Below, piece after piece: positions 33,016 to 45,190 of a stretch of DNA of 64,000 nucleotides. The stretch is from Centrapalus pauciflorus. Lineage: Eukaryota > Streptophyta > Magnoliopsida > Asterales > Asteraceae. The position numbers and the translations under genes were made by a program. The notes under the pieces are model-generated. The model saw nothing but the letters and a program-made list of their open reading frames with translations. It was not told the origin of the DNA and made no database searches. The stretch is from positions 62,001 through 126,000 of the forward strand of contig JAANYP010007554.1 in the NCBI GenBank assembly GCA_020465985.1, given 5' to 3'. Position 1 is the first letter of the stretch; each line of letters starts with the position of its first letter.

Positions 33016-33962
33016 TGGGAGATTACGAGAGAATTCAGTATGAATGGGAGAACAATGAAGAGAATCTCAGAAGCAATGAGATTAAGAAAATCAAATAGAT
33101 TATTTCAATTAACCTTATAGATCTATACAGATAATCAGAAATGAATATCCTTATAAAAATTTATTCTTTTCAGCTCAAAAAAATCTTTTTTATGTGTGCA
33201 CAAAATATTTTTGTGAAAAATACACACACTATTGTGAAAAAGATGTCATCGTCAGAGTGGAACTGAAACTCCCCCTGCAAATAAGAACAGAATGTTAGTC
33301 AACTAATGGAAAAGAAATCAGGAGCAGAAAATTATATAAATAAAACTTCCTTTTTGTAATTCAGCTTAAGAGTTGAATTCAGGGCTGGAATTTTAGAAAG
33401 ATTTGGCTTTCAGACATGGGGTTCAGTTTTATGTAACTGAAAGCCTTTTTGAATTTAATACCGGCATCTGTACTGATTTGTACAGAAACCTTTTCATTAT
33501 GGCTCGGGTCTTGAATTGAAATTAGCATGAGCCATATAAGTGAAGAACGGGTTCTGTATTGAAGTGTACAGAATCCGTTTTTCTTGAAGACCAGGTTCTA
33601 GTTTGAAGTAACTAGAAGCCACTTTCCAATGATGATCGGGTTCTAGTTTGAATTAACTATAAACCTTGGATATGCAAAAATCAAGACGTGTTCGGTATCC
33701 AAACAGATTTGGATCCAGACTTGTTACCACTTTTTGGTACCCATTTCAAAATGGGTTTTGGTATCCACTAGAACTTGGGTTTAGGTACCCATTGCAGATT
33801 ATAATTCTTATGTTTCTCTCTCAAAGTCAGAAAGAAAATTTCTTTTTATATGATGAAATTGAATATCTGAATTGCGAAAGAAACTTGAATTTGAATGTTC
33901 AGAATTTTGCAAACTCTTCTTTCTGAAAATCTGTCCGGTTCTAACCTGTATCTAATACCAAT
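33016..33962 (-). other. Array internal block S2, right part, with primer site
   Basis: Starts with the TGGGA duplication and continues S2. It matches 22392-23317. It ends with a degenerate tRNA-Met site (ATTGGTATTAGATAC, about 33947-33962) abutting LTR-3. WVPK-type fragments near 33690-33790 mark it as gag-protease spacer. Confidence 0.6.
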
Positions 33963-34254
33963 TGATAATTCATATTTCATGCAATTCATACAACATTTAA
34001 TCCAATATGAACATCAATCAAACACATAATATCGGATGATTAACTGAGAAGAATATTACAATGTGAAGCTATTGAAGTTTCTTGAACAGTAAAACATCTA
34101 TCTGACTTCTACTCAATCATACTATTCATTTATACATGAAATGTACACACTAACATTTATTTATAATCAAATACAACTATTGAGTATTTACAAAAAAGCC
34201 CCCTGAACCTTTACAATTAACATGTTTCAACACTATATTTAATTGTACCGAACA
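33963..34254 (-). repeat. Array LTR-3 (292 bp)
   Basis: Element strand begins TGTTCGGTACAATTAAATAT and ends GAATTATCA. It lies between primer site/S2 on one side and the end of S3 (GAAGACATTTGC) on the other, with no polypurine tract. Confidence 0.8.
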
Positions 34255-35830
34255 GCAAATGTCTTCCTTGATTCAACATCAATAATATCAAAATGTTATA
34301 TCAATAGAACTGTGCTATATCTCCATGATTATTGAAACAAAAATCTTTTGAGAGATAACTGAGTGGTTGGTAGGCTTAAGTGCATGTGTCACTGGGTCCA
34401 TGACGTCTTTTTCAATATCAAGTCGCCTAGGGCTTGATAGATTATGTGGTTTACCCAGCAGACACAGTGTAGGTAGGATTATCTTTTCTTCAAATCCTTT
34501 CTCAACTCTCAGCTCTCATCATTTTCCATCTAAGCTCCCTCCGGCTCACTTTTGAGAAATAAATACATTTAGCTTTATAGCGAAAGTATGATCTGATGCC
34601 CCAACATCTCCTTTCAATATACCCCTCTCATTTACATTTTACCTCTAATCGACCCTATCATTATCCCGTGATAACTGACGCTTCTCAACTAATATACCTC
34701 AAGAACCCTCACCCACACAAACCATAAATGGTTTGCTCCTTGGGTAGGTCTTCCGGTTCTGGTTAGACCATAGAAATGATGTTTATGCGTATCACACAAT
34801 TTGGTTCATAATCGGAGTCAGCAAAAATAATCTTAAGCATTTCAACTCATGAGAGATCATACAAAGAATGATTAGAAATTTTAGCTCAAATGAATTAGGA
34901 GATGTAATTCAAAAGGAATTCTGGAGAATGATGAGTTGGGAGATATCAGAATGAAATGTTAAATCTGATATAACATATGATATGAATCAGATTTTCATGA
35001 AAGAGTTAGTTCATCTGATATTATGGAAGAATATAATATGAATGAACTGGAAGAAATAAAAATACATGGGAGAATGACGTTGAGTATCTCAGAAGCAATG
35101 AGATTATGAAAATGAATGAAATTAAATCAATTAACCTTAATGATATACTCGCAAAATGAGAAATTAAGATTCTAAAAAATTATTGTTTTCAGCTTAAAAA
35201 TGTTTTTATGTGTGCAAAAAATATTTTCGTGAAAACTCACACACTTTTGTGAAAAAGATGTCATCGTCAGAGTTCATCTGAAACCCCCCTTAGTAATAAG
35301 CACACAAAGTTAGTCAACTCATGGAAAATAAATCAGGAGCAAAAAATTTTTAAAATAAAACTCCCTCTTTGTCAATTCAGCTTCAGAGTTGAATTTAGGG
35401 CTGGAATTTCAGAAAGATTTGTCTTTTAGAATCAGGTTCTAATTTGAAGCGATTAGAAGCCTTTGTTGTGAAAGCTCGGGTTTCAGTCTGAAGTTACTGA
35501 ATACCTTGTTGAACTTAAGATCGGGTTCTGCACTTATGTGTACAAAAACCATTTCCATTGAAGTACGAGTTCTACTCTGTTGTGAGTAAAAGCCTCTTAT
35601 CTGCAAAAATTCAAGATGTCTTTGGTATCCAAACCGACTTGGATCCAGACTTGTTGGCACTTTTGGGTACCCATCTCAAAACGGGTTTTCGTACCCCACT
35701 AGTACTTTGAAATTTCATTTTGTATGATGATATTGAATATCTGAATTACGAAAGAAACATGAATTTGTTTGATCAGAATTTTGCAAACTCTTCTTTCTGA
35801 AAATTTGTCTAGTTCTAGCATGTTCCTGAA
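34255..35830 (-). other. Array internal block S3
   Basis: Third S copy. On the element strand it does not begin at a primer site but runs on from the gag coiled-coil remnant (RQIFRKKSLQNSDQTNS), showing that S is natively the region between gag and protease. Fragments such as VLRWVPKSANKSGSKSVWIPK lie near 35610-35690. Stops are frequent. Confidence 0.6.
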
Positions 35831-36780
35831 AATACTTGGTTTTTTTTTGTGAAGATGTTTTCTGTTAAGAATAACTAGTATTATCAGAAACTTTTGAAAA
35901 TTTGGATTTCGAAGATTCACCAGGATAAACCTTGACTAGAATATTTTCAATTATTTTATAATTGCCTTTGTTTATCTTTAAAACATACTTATGTTTAAGA
36001 TCTGAAGATGAATCTAGATTAGGAGTTTCAGTTAGATTCTTATCATTTTCTGAAAATATATCAGAATGATCAACTTTATGTTTTAAACAATCATTAGAAT
36101 TATTAACTTCTGATTCATTTGTAGAAGTAGAAACATGAAATTATTTAGAAAGATGAAGTATTTGATCTTCTAATCATTTGATGATGACCAAATATGAATT
36201 TCTGTAATTATCAAACGATTGGTAATCAGTTTTAAAAGATTGTTCTTTAACTAAGAACACCTTTCTTTCATATTCAAAAAATTTAGATTTCGCTTTGAAA
36301 TCTTGTTCTTTAAGTAAAAACTCATTTCTTTCCTTCTCATGTAAATCTTCAGTTAACGAAAACTCTTTTTCAAAATTAAAATATTTTTCAGATTTGTTTC
36401 AATCATAATTTTGAATAGAAAGATTTGTCTTTGAAAGTGTTTCTTCAAGATCTTTAACTTTCTTGTAAAGGTCATATCTTTCAGCCAATAGATATTTCTG
36501 TTGAGTTAAATTATTAAACTTTGCTTGTTTAGAATCGTCAATTTCTTTTGATAATTCAGATATTTTGAATTTAAGCCTAGAAATCTCAGAATTTAAAACT
36601 TTCTGGTTTTCTTCAAAATTTAAAACTTTTTCTTACAATCTTTTGACATCATGTAAATCAAAAGCTTTATCTGTATTTAATTGAACAAGAACATCATAAT
36701 TGTTCTTACGAATCTGGTCAGATTCAGTAAGTTTTGCAATCATCTCAGAATTTGTAAGATTCAAAACTGATTATGATCAT
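35831..36780 (-). pseudogene. Copia gag coiled-coil remnant at array right end
   Basis: The minus-strand frame, read through a few stops, gives a Lys/Glu/Asn/Leu-rich coil: MIAKLTESDQIRKNNYDVLV, LNSEISRLKFKISELSKEID, AKFNNLTQQKYLLAERYDLY, LEETLSKTN, then Ser/Asn-rich sequence. It resembles the Copia-1 spacer (4248-6380) in character and place. A short unassigned stretch (36781-36887) follows up to the Copia-3 LTR. Confidence 0.65.
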
Positions 36781-36887
36781 TTGTCATTTTGAATTGCTGA
36801 TATTGTATCTTCCAAGTTCTTTTATGGACTGATGAGTGATTTCTAATTAAAGGTCTGAAAAATGTGTCTGTAATTGATAACTTGTTG

Positions 36888-37080
36888 AAAATTGTAGGTC
36901 CCAAAAGGTTTCCCTAGAGTCTTGTTCTAAGTTGTAGAGGGAGGGTGAATACAGCTAATTAAATTTCAATACTCTTTTCTGAATGTTTGTGTATACTATT
37001 AACAAATAATAATTACAAACAAGCATGACTGAGGAATGGTTCAAGCTGAGATGACAGTTACAACAGTTGTTTCAACTAAT
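36888..37080 (-). repeat. Copia-3 3' LTR (right border uncertain)
   Basis: The element strand ends TATTCACCCTCCCTCTACAA, then a short stretch and TTTTGGGACCTACA at 36888. A TTCACCC(C/T)CCCTCTA signature shortly before the LTR 3' end is common in plant Copia LTRs. The LTR start cannot be fixed without the partner; TGAAACAACTG near 37078 is one candidate. Confidence 0.5.
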
Positions 37081-37338
37081 CTAAGACTGTCAAGATCAAA
37101 GTCACCTAAGTTTAACTGGTTTTAATAAATCCGAGTATTGAAATTCAAAATTGTAGAACTTGTTGGATCTGTCTACAAGCTTGAGTCTATACGTCATTGA
37201 TTGTATAAATCAACCTGTACAATTTTCATATCCTTGGCAGCTTCTATATCTACTCTGGTAGACTCTGGGTCAAAAATGCTTCTGAGATATTTCAAATTTT
37301 GTTAAACCCAAGCACTTTGAGACCTAGAATGACTGGCA
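37081..37338 (-). pseudogene. Copia-3 post-pol ORF, distal part
   Basis: Continuation of the post-pol ORF across the Gypsy-3 insertion. In the frame that ends LTQMYHIGT at 47595, the sequence goes on ASHSRSQSAWV, a stop, NLKYLRSIFDPESTRVDIEA and AKDMKIVQVDLYNQ. The uninterrupted frame across the junction supports the insertion model. No known domain is recognised. Confidence 0.6.
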
Positions 37339-37342
37339 GTTC
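37339..37342. repeat. Left TSD of Gypsy-3 (GTTC)
   Basis: GTTC precedes TGTAACATCC and recurs at 47595-47598 after GTGTGACA. Only four bases match in this register (flanks AGTTC and GTTCC); 5 bp is the usual length. Confidence 0.75.
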
Positions 37343-39585
<2,243 letters not shown>

Positions 39586-39588
39586 GAT

Positions 39589-39601
39589 TGGTATCAGAAC
39601 C
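39589..39601 (+). other. Gypsy-3 primer-binding site (tRNA-Met)
   Basis: TGGTATCAGAACC, three bases after the LTR. It has one G-to-A change against the usual TGGTATCAGAGCC. Confidence 0.85.
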
Positions 39602-39723
39602 ATAGTTATAGTGAACTAGGTTGCATTAGTACCCTAGACTATAACTGCACTTAAGATTTATTGATTTTGAAAATATTTTGTAACTAACTAAAAGACTATG
39701 AATGGACTTTGATAGCAGAAAAC

Positions 39724-40506
39724 ATGTTCCACCAAGAGATAATCATTTTGTCCGACTCAGAAGAGGAATATACCCCCACCAGCTTATACAACCCGGAAGT
39801 GTTTTCTGAGGAGGACCCGATTGAGGAGGAAGACCCCTTGAAGGACGAGGATCCAATGGAAGAAACAGACAAATAAGAACCAATGGAAGAGGACAACGAC
39901 AGAGTAGATCCACCATCCCCGGTGATCGCCGCCTGCAACCCATACCACCCAGCGGTGCCATTGTTCAAACCGTACCGTCCCTACCTTAATGGCTCGCAGA
40001 TGATGTATACACCCCGAAAGAGAGTGATCACACCGAGGCGGGAGTCTATTCCCATCCCGACTCCTCAACGAAATCCCCTACCACCACTATGACGGGTAGA
40101 CGCCCGAAGATGGGGCTAGATGCCCGAGACCCTCCAAGAATGGAGGCGGGAGGAGGGAATCCCCTCCCACTTTGAGATCGGAGGACCATCCTCCGCTCCT
40201 ACCCCATCACTCACCCAAGAACCCGCTGAACAGACCATACCACTCTTGGTAGCACGGTCTACAATGCACGACCTCCAGAACCGGTTACTTAACCATGATA
40301 TTGGAGAATTGAGTGCGCATTTGGAGCGGGAGGAGATTCAGAACTCTAATTTGTACTGGGTTAACCAGCACGCCCTCACCATCCAACAGGATGGCCTGGA
40401 TGAGCTGCGGCAGTGACTAGTCGAAAGCGAGGCTCGGAACGAGGAGCTGACTCAGCGCCTCAACGCATTGGAAAAGGGAGCGACCCCTGATCACCCCCAG
40501 ACTTAG
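39724..40506 (+). pseudogene. ORF upstream of gag in Gypsy-3 (260 codons, four stops)
   Basis: From ATG 39724 one frame runs to TAG 40504-40506 with four in-frame stops (TAA about 39874, TGA 40090-40092, TAG 40117-40119, TGA 40414-40416). The frame is otherwise consistent. It has an acidic N-terminus (SDSEEEYTPTS, SEEDPIEEEDP), a Pro-rich middle (PYHPAVPLFKPYRP, PIPTPQRNPLPPL) and a C-terminal coil (HDLQNRLLNHDIGELSAHLE). It is separate from gag, which starts at 40737. I do not recognise the product. The last TGA fits a C-to-T change from CGA. Confidence 0.6.
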
Positions 40507-40736
40507 TAACCTTTATCTATGTTTGTAATATAAGGAAAAATATTATGTAATAGTGTAGGACAAAAATTTTTGGGTAATAACCCGCCCCATTGTAAGAAAG
40601 TTATGAATGATTAATGAATATTGCATGTTATTTATGAAAATTGTGTTTGATTATTATAGTGTTGTTCCTTAAGAAAAATTTAAATCTCTAAGATTCAACT
40701 TCTTACACTATGCTATTTTCTTTAAACTTTAAGATA
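40507..40736 (+). other. Gypsy-3 spacer between upstream ORF and gag
   Basis: AT-rich, stop-rich spacer with no recognisable feature. Together with the upstream ORF it puts gag more than 1.1 kb from the primer site. Confidence 0.5.
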
Positions 40737-41815
40737 ATGCCGCCAATAAGAGCCATGAACGCTGTAGAAATCGAGGAATTAGTCGCACAAAGAGTGGCCG
40801 CCGCTATAGCCATTTATGAGACCAATCGAAACAGTTACGCCAGTGGAGATGATAGTGCTAACCGCATCACAGGAGGTACTGAAACCCACCCAAAGGGTTG
40901 TGGAATTAAGGGGTTTTTGAGTTGCAAGCCCTGATACTTTAATGGAACTGAAGGAGCCGTCGGATTGGTAAGATGGTTTGAAATATTGGAGTCTGCCTTT
41001 CGTGTTAGCGGGTGTGTTGAAGTAGACAAGGTGAAATTCGCCACCCACACTCTGCAAGATAGCGCCTTGACATGGTGGAACTCGTATACCCAGTCTATGG
41101 GGATTGATGCAGCTTACCAACTCGCCTGGACCGATTATAACAAATGAGGACCGACGAGTATTGCCCGAGAAATGAACCACAGAAGATGGAGTCAGAGATT
41201 TGGAATCTGGCTATGAAAGGAATGGATGTAGCTGGGTACACCAACCGATTCCACGAACTAAGCATTCTGTCCACACAGATGGTGACCCCTGAATATAAGA
41301 AAATTGAGCGTTACATTTGGGGACTCGGTCCTCAAATTCAAGGCAATGTCACTGCCTCCAACCCAACTACCATTCAGGACGCCATCAGAATGGCCAACAA
41401 CCTTATGGATCATGTGTCCCGGAGAAACGAAGCCAAGGCCGGGGAAAACAAGAGGAAATGGGAGGACAAGTCTGGAAAGAATACAGGCTCACAATCAAAG
41501 AAGCCCGAAACCATCAAGGCTTATGTAGCGGGAGTTGAGACAAGGAAAGGCTACACAGGTACAAAGCCTTTCTGCACCCAATGCACCTATCATCACAACA
41601 AGGGTCCCTCCCCAACCCCTTGTGGAAAGTGCAAACGTCTTGGTCACTTGGCCAAGGACTGCAAATTTGGTACCCCGGGTAACAATGGCGGCAATCAGAG
41701 AGGCTGCTATGAAAGTGGAGCTGCCGGGTACTTCAGGAGTGATTGCCCGAAGTTGAAAAATGGTGGAGGAGCTCAGGGGAGGGCTTTTGTATTAGGAGCA
41801 GTTGACGCTCGTTAG
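40737..41815 (+). pseudogene. Gypsy-3 gag (capsid, zinc knuckles)
   Basis: Starts MPPIRAMNAVEIEELVAQRVA. The capsid motifs are YFNGTEGAVGLVRWFEILES, CVEVDKVKFATHTLQDSAL, TWWNSYTQSMG, then VAGYTNRFHELSILSTQMV and ERYIWGLGPQIQGNV. There is a TGA near 40932 and a stop with frame change near 41145. The tail holds one good knuckle CGKCKRLGHLAKDC and one ruined knuckle CYESGAAGYFRSDC, where the second Cys and the His are gone. A preceding FCTQCTYHHNKG is also present. Confidence 0.88.
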
Positions 41816-41824
41816 GATCCCCAT

Positions 41825-42190
41825 GTGGTATCAGGTACGTTTCTTTTAAATGACATTTACGCTTACGTACTCTTTGACACTGGGGCTGATATGAGCTTTA
41901 AATCTGATAAGTTTTGTAAGAAATTGAATGCCACTCCTTTTCCTTTAGTCAACTCTTATACTATAGAGTTAGCTGACGGCAAAATAATAAAGGCAAGTAG
42001 TATTATTAAGAAATGCACACTGAAGCTGGCAGATCATCCCTTAAAGATAGACTTGATGCCTATAGAACTCGGAAGTTTTGATGTAGTAATTGGTAATTGG
42101 TTGTCACACAATCAGGCCGAGATTTTGTGCGGTAAGAAAGTGGTACGGATACCACTCCATAAGAAGAAGGTCCTAACAGTCCAAGGGTAA
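41825..42190 (+). pseudogene. Gypsy-3 protease
   Basis: Retropepsin domain: GTFLLNDIYAYVLFDTGADMSF contains the DTGA active site, and FDVVIGNWLSHNQAEILC is the C-terminal hallmark. That hallmark normally reads IGMDWLS, so two residues are lost here in frame. Open over its length, then a stop at 42188-42190. Confidence 0.88.
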
Positions 42191-42240
42191 AGAAAGGACC
42201 GTCAGCTGGAAATTTCATATCCGGCCTAAGAACATTAAAA

Positions 42241-43255
42241 TTGCTTAGGAAAGGTTGCCATGTAGTATTAGTCCAGATTGCAGGAAAAGAGTCGAAAGAA
42301 AAACAACTCAAGGATATTCCAGTGGTTTGTGACTATCCGAAGGTCTTCCTGGAAGAATTGCCTGGGCTTCCGCCAGCTAGGCAAGTGGAGTTCCAAATGG
42401 ATTTGGTGCCGGCAGCTGCACTGGTCGCAACAGCCCCATACAGACTCGCTCCTTCCGAAATGCAAGATCTATCCAATAAACTACAAGATGATGGATAAAG
42501 GATTCATTTGATCATGTTCCTCACCTTGGGGAGCTCCGGTCTTATTTGTGAAAAAGAAAGACGGATCCTTCAGAATGTGCATAGACTACCGAGAGCTAAA
42601 CAAGTTAATGGTAAAGAACCGCTACCCCCTTCCCGGAATTGACGACCTGTTTGACCAACTACAGGGATCTAGCGTCTACTATAAGATTAATCTTCGATCC
42701 GGTTATCATCAAGTAAAGGTTCGGGAAGAAGACATTCCCAAGACAACATTTAGAACTCGTTATGGACATTACGAATTCCAGGTAATGCCATTCGGTTTGA
42801 CCAACGTACCAGCCATATTCATGGACCTCATGAATCGAGTGTGTAAACCGTATCTGGATAAATTTGTAATAGTGTTCATAGACGATCTCCTCATCTATTC
42901 CAGAAATAAGGAGGAGAACGAGCAACATCTCAAGCTGATCTTGGAGTTGTTAGAGAAGGAACAGTTATACGGAAAATTTTCAAAATGTGAATTTTGGTTG
43001 CGAGAAGTTAAATTCCTTGGACAAGTGATCAACACCCAGGGAATCCAAGTTGATCCATCAAAAATCGAGGCCATAAAGAACTGGGCAACACCTAGAACTC
43101 CCACGAAAATCCGCCAATTTCTAGGACTTGCCGGTTATTATAGGCGATTTATTGAAAACTTCTCAAAGATAGCAGGTTCCCTAACAGAGCTGACTCGGAA
43201 AGATGTAAAGTATATCTGGGGTGAAGAGCAGGAAAAAAGGCGTTTCAACAATTAA
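42241..43255 (+). pseudogene. Gypsy-3 reverse transcriptase
   Basis: The linker 42241-42498 (IPVVCDYPKVFLEELPGLPP, DLVPAAALVATAPYRLAP) ends in a frameshift and stop. The RT core 42548-43255 is continuous: KKKDGSFRMCIDYRELNKLM, INLRSGYHQVKVREEDIPK, FQVMPFGLTNVPAIFMDLMN, FVIVFIDDLLIYSRNKEEN, FWLREVKFLGQVINTQG, LGLAGYYRRFIENFSKIA. FIDD is intact; the first Asp (normally DLRSGYHQ) is Asn. No intron-like segment lies between FWLREV and KFLG, unlike Gypsy-1. Confidence 0.9.
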
Positions 43256-43854
43256 AGCAAAGATTGTGTAGTGCACCAATTCAGTTTTAACCTGAAGGGA
43301 CAGAAAATTTTGTGGTCTACTGTGATGCCTCACACAATGGATTAGGTTGTGTGCTCATGCAAAAGGATAAAGTCATTGCTTACGCATCACGGCAACTCAA
43401 AATCCACGAGGTGAACTATACGACTCATGACTTGGAGCTCGGAGCAGTGGTGTTTGCACTTAAAATATGGAGGCACTACTTGTACGGAACTATGTGCACG
43501 GTGTTCACAGACCATAAAAGCCTTCAGCATATTCTGAATCAGAAAGAGTTAAATATGTGGCAACGTAGTTGGGTTGAGCTGCTTAGCGATTACGACTGCG
43601 AGATTCGTTATCATCTGGGGAAGGGGAATGTTGTAGCTGATGCCCTAAGCCAAAAGGAACGGGTTAAACCTTTGAGGGTCCGAGCTTTGGTCATGTCTAT
43701 ACAGTCAAACCAAAACTCTCAAGTCCACGAGGCACAAGAAGAAGCAGTGAAGGAGGGTAATCTACTGGACGAAGCCTTGAGCAGAATGGATAAGCAATTT
43801 GAAATCAAGCCAGATGGATGTCGGTACTTCATGGGAAGAATTTGGCTACCATAA
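43256..43854 (+). pseudogene. Gypsy-3 RNase H
   Basis: After a frameshift near 43250 the domain reads VYCDASHNGLGCVLMQKDKV (first Asp), THDLELGAVVFALKIWRHYL (Glu), CTVFTDHKSLQHILNQKELN (Asp), SDYDCEIRYHLGKGNVVADAL (last Asp). All catalytic residues are visible. The tail ERVKPLRVRALVMS links to the integrase and stops at 43852-43854. Confidence 0.9.
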
Positions 43855-44839
43855 TTCGGAGGAGTAAGGAAGCTGTTCATGGATGAAGGGCATAAAACAA
43901 GATATGCTATTCACCCAGGGTCAGATAAGATGTATCACGACTTGAAGGGGATGTACTGGTGGCCAAACATGAAGGCTGACATTGCTACATATGTCAGCAA
44001 CTGCTTAACATGTTTGAAAGTTAAGGCTGAGCACCAGAAACCATCGGGATTGTTAGGTCAACCAGAAATACCCCAATGGAAGTGGGAGAATATCACCATG
44101 GACTTCATCACCAAGTTGCCAAAGACTTATTGGAGGCTATGATACTATTTGGGTGATTGTGGATCGACTAACCAAGACCGCACACTTCTTGCCAATCAAG
44201 GAGACTGATAAGATGGATAAGTTAACACGAATCTATTTTAAAGAAGTCGTCTCAAGGCATGGGGTGCCTATATCAATCATATCAGATAGGAACAGACGGT
44301 TCACATCAAGATTTTGGCAATCGTTGCAAGAGGCGTTGGGTACATGTCTAGATATGAGCACAGCCTATCACCCGCAAACGGATGATCAGAGTGAAAGGAC
44401 GAGTAAGACTTTGGAGGACATGCTTAGGGCATGTGTTATCGACTTTGGCAAAAGTTGGGACAGGAACTTGCCATTAGTCGAGTTTTCCTATAACAACAGT
44501 TATCACTCGAGTATTAAGACCGCTCCATTCGAGGCACTCTACGGGCGAAAGTGTCGATCACCACTTTGTTGGGCTGAAGTAGGAGATATTCAGATTACTG
44601 GACCTGAGGAGACTACAGAAAAGATAGCCCAGATTCGAAACCGATTAAAGATCGCGCGGGATCGACAGAAAAGCTATGCCGATGTTCGACGGAAGGATTT
44701 GGAATTCCAAGAGGGATATCAAGTAATGTTGAAAGTCTCATCTTGGAAGGGCGTAATCCGTTTTGGGAAACGAGGAAAACTTAATCCTCGTCATATCGGA
44801 CCATTCAAGATCACCAAAAGAATTGGCCCGGTAGCCTAG
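43855..44839 (+). pseudogene. Gypsy-3 integrase
   Basis: HHCC zinc finger: H in MDEGHKTRYAIHPGSDKM and C in VSNCLTCLKVKAEHQKP. Core: NITMDFITKLPK (first Asp), ISIISDRNRRFTSRFW (second Asp), QTDDQSERTSKTLEDMLRAC (Glu). All three catalytic residues are present. A frameshift at about 44130-44150 (normally SGGYDTIWVIVDR) breaks the domain between the first Asp and VDRLTKTAHFLP. It continues through FEALYGRKCRSPLCWAEVGD and FGKRGKLNPRHIGPFKITKR to a TAG at 44837-44839 (GPVA then stop). Confidence 0.9.
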
Positions 44840-45160
44840 CGACTCGATATACCCCCAGAGCTTAGTAACGTTCATAAAACATTCCACGTTTCGAATCTTA
44901 AGAAGTCCCTGGCTGATGAAACACTCGTTATACCCATGGACGAGCTGGAACTAGATGATAAGTTGAACTTCATTGAGCAACCGGTGGAAATAATGGACCG
45001 AGAAGTCAAAAAACTAAAACACAGTCGGATCCCGATAATAAAAGTCTGATGGAACTCTAAGCGAGGTCCTGAGTTTACGTGGGAACGCGAAGACCAGTTC
45101 CGAGAAAAATACCCTCATCTGTTCTCAAATACTCAAGCAGTGGAGAACACGAGCTAATTT
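44840..45160 (+). pseudogene. Gypsy-3 integrase tail, chromodomain-like
   Basis: The same frame continues past the TAG: RLDIPPELSNVHKTFHVSNL, KKSLADETLVIPMDELELDD, then VEIMDREVKKLKHSRIPIIK, a TGA where Arg is usual, WNSKRGPEFTWEREDQFREK and YPHLFSN, ending TAA near 45157. The W...F/TWE.ED...YP.LF pattern matches the degenerate chromodomain of plant chromoviruses. Confidence 0.8.
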
Positions 45161-45180
45161 CGGGACGAAATTCCCTTAAC

Positions 45181-45190
45181 AGGGGGAGAC
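45181..45190 (+). other. Gypsy-3 polypurine tract
   Basis: AGGGGGAGAC directly before the LTR at 45191, preceded by TTTCGGGACGAAATTCCC. It primes plus-strand DNA. Confidence 0.85.

Larger units (their letters stand above)
19348..36887 (-). mobile_element. Concatenated Copia LTR array (non-autonomous derivative)
   Basis: A minus-strand string of four related ~290 bp LTRs (19348, 20466, 23318, 33963) separated by two types of internal block. T (19633-20465, 20755-21632) carries polypurine tracts. S (21633-23317, 23611-33962 less Gypsy-2, and 34255-35830) resembles the Copia gag-protease spacer. Read right to left: gag coil-S-LTR, LTR-PBS-S-LTR, LTR-PBS-S-T-LTR, LTR-T-LTR. No protease, integrase or RT is present. 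Neighbouring units share LTRs, and breakpoints recur at GACATTTG. Gypsy-2 later split the middle S unit. The left border cuts the Copia-2 RT. Confidence 0.7.

Noticed and set aside
39696..40068. Several overlapping minus-strand frames (Ser/Gly-rich and Pro-rich).
   Set aside because: They are antisense to the upstream ORF of Gypsy-3, whose single consistent frame (39724-40506) explains the openness.
42548..43255. Good RT frames, considered as endogenous pararetrovirus (Caulimoviridae) copies.
   Set aside because: The RTs are linked to integrase, flanked by LTRs and target duplications, and accompanied by no movement protein. They belong to LTR retrotransposons.
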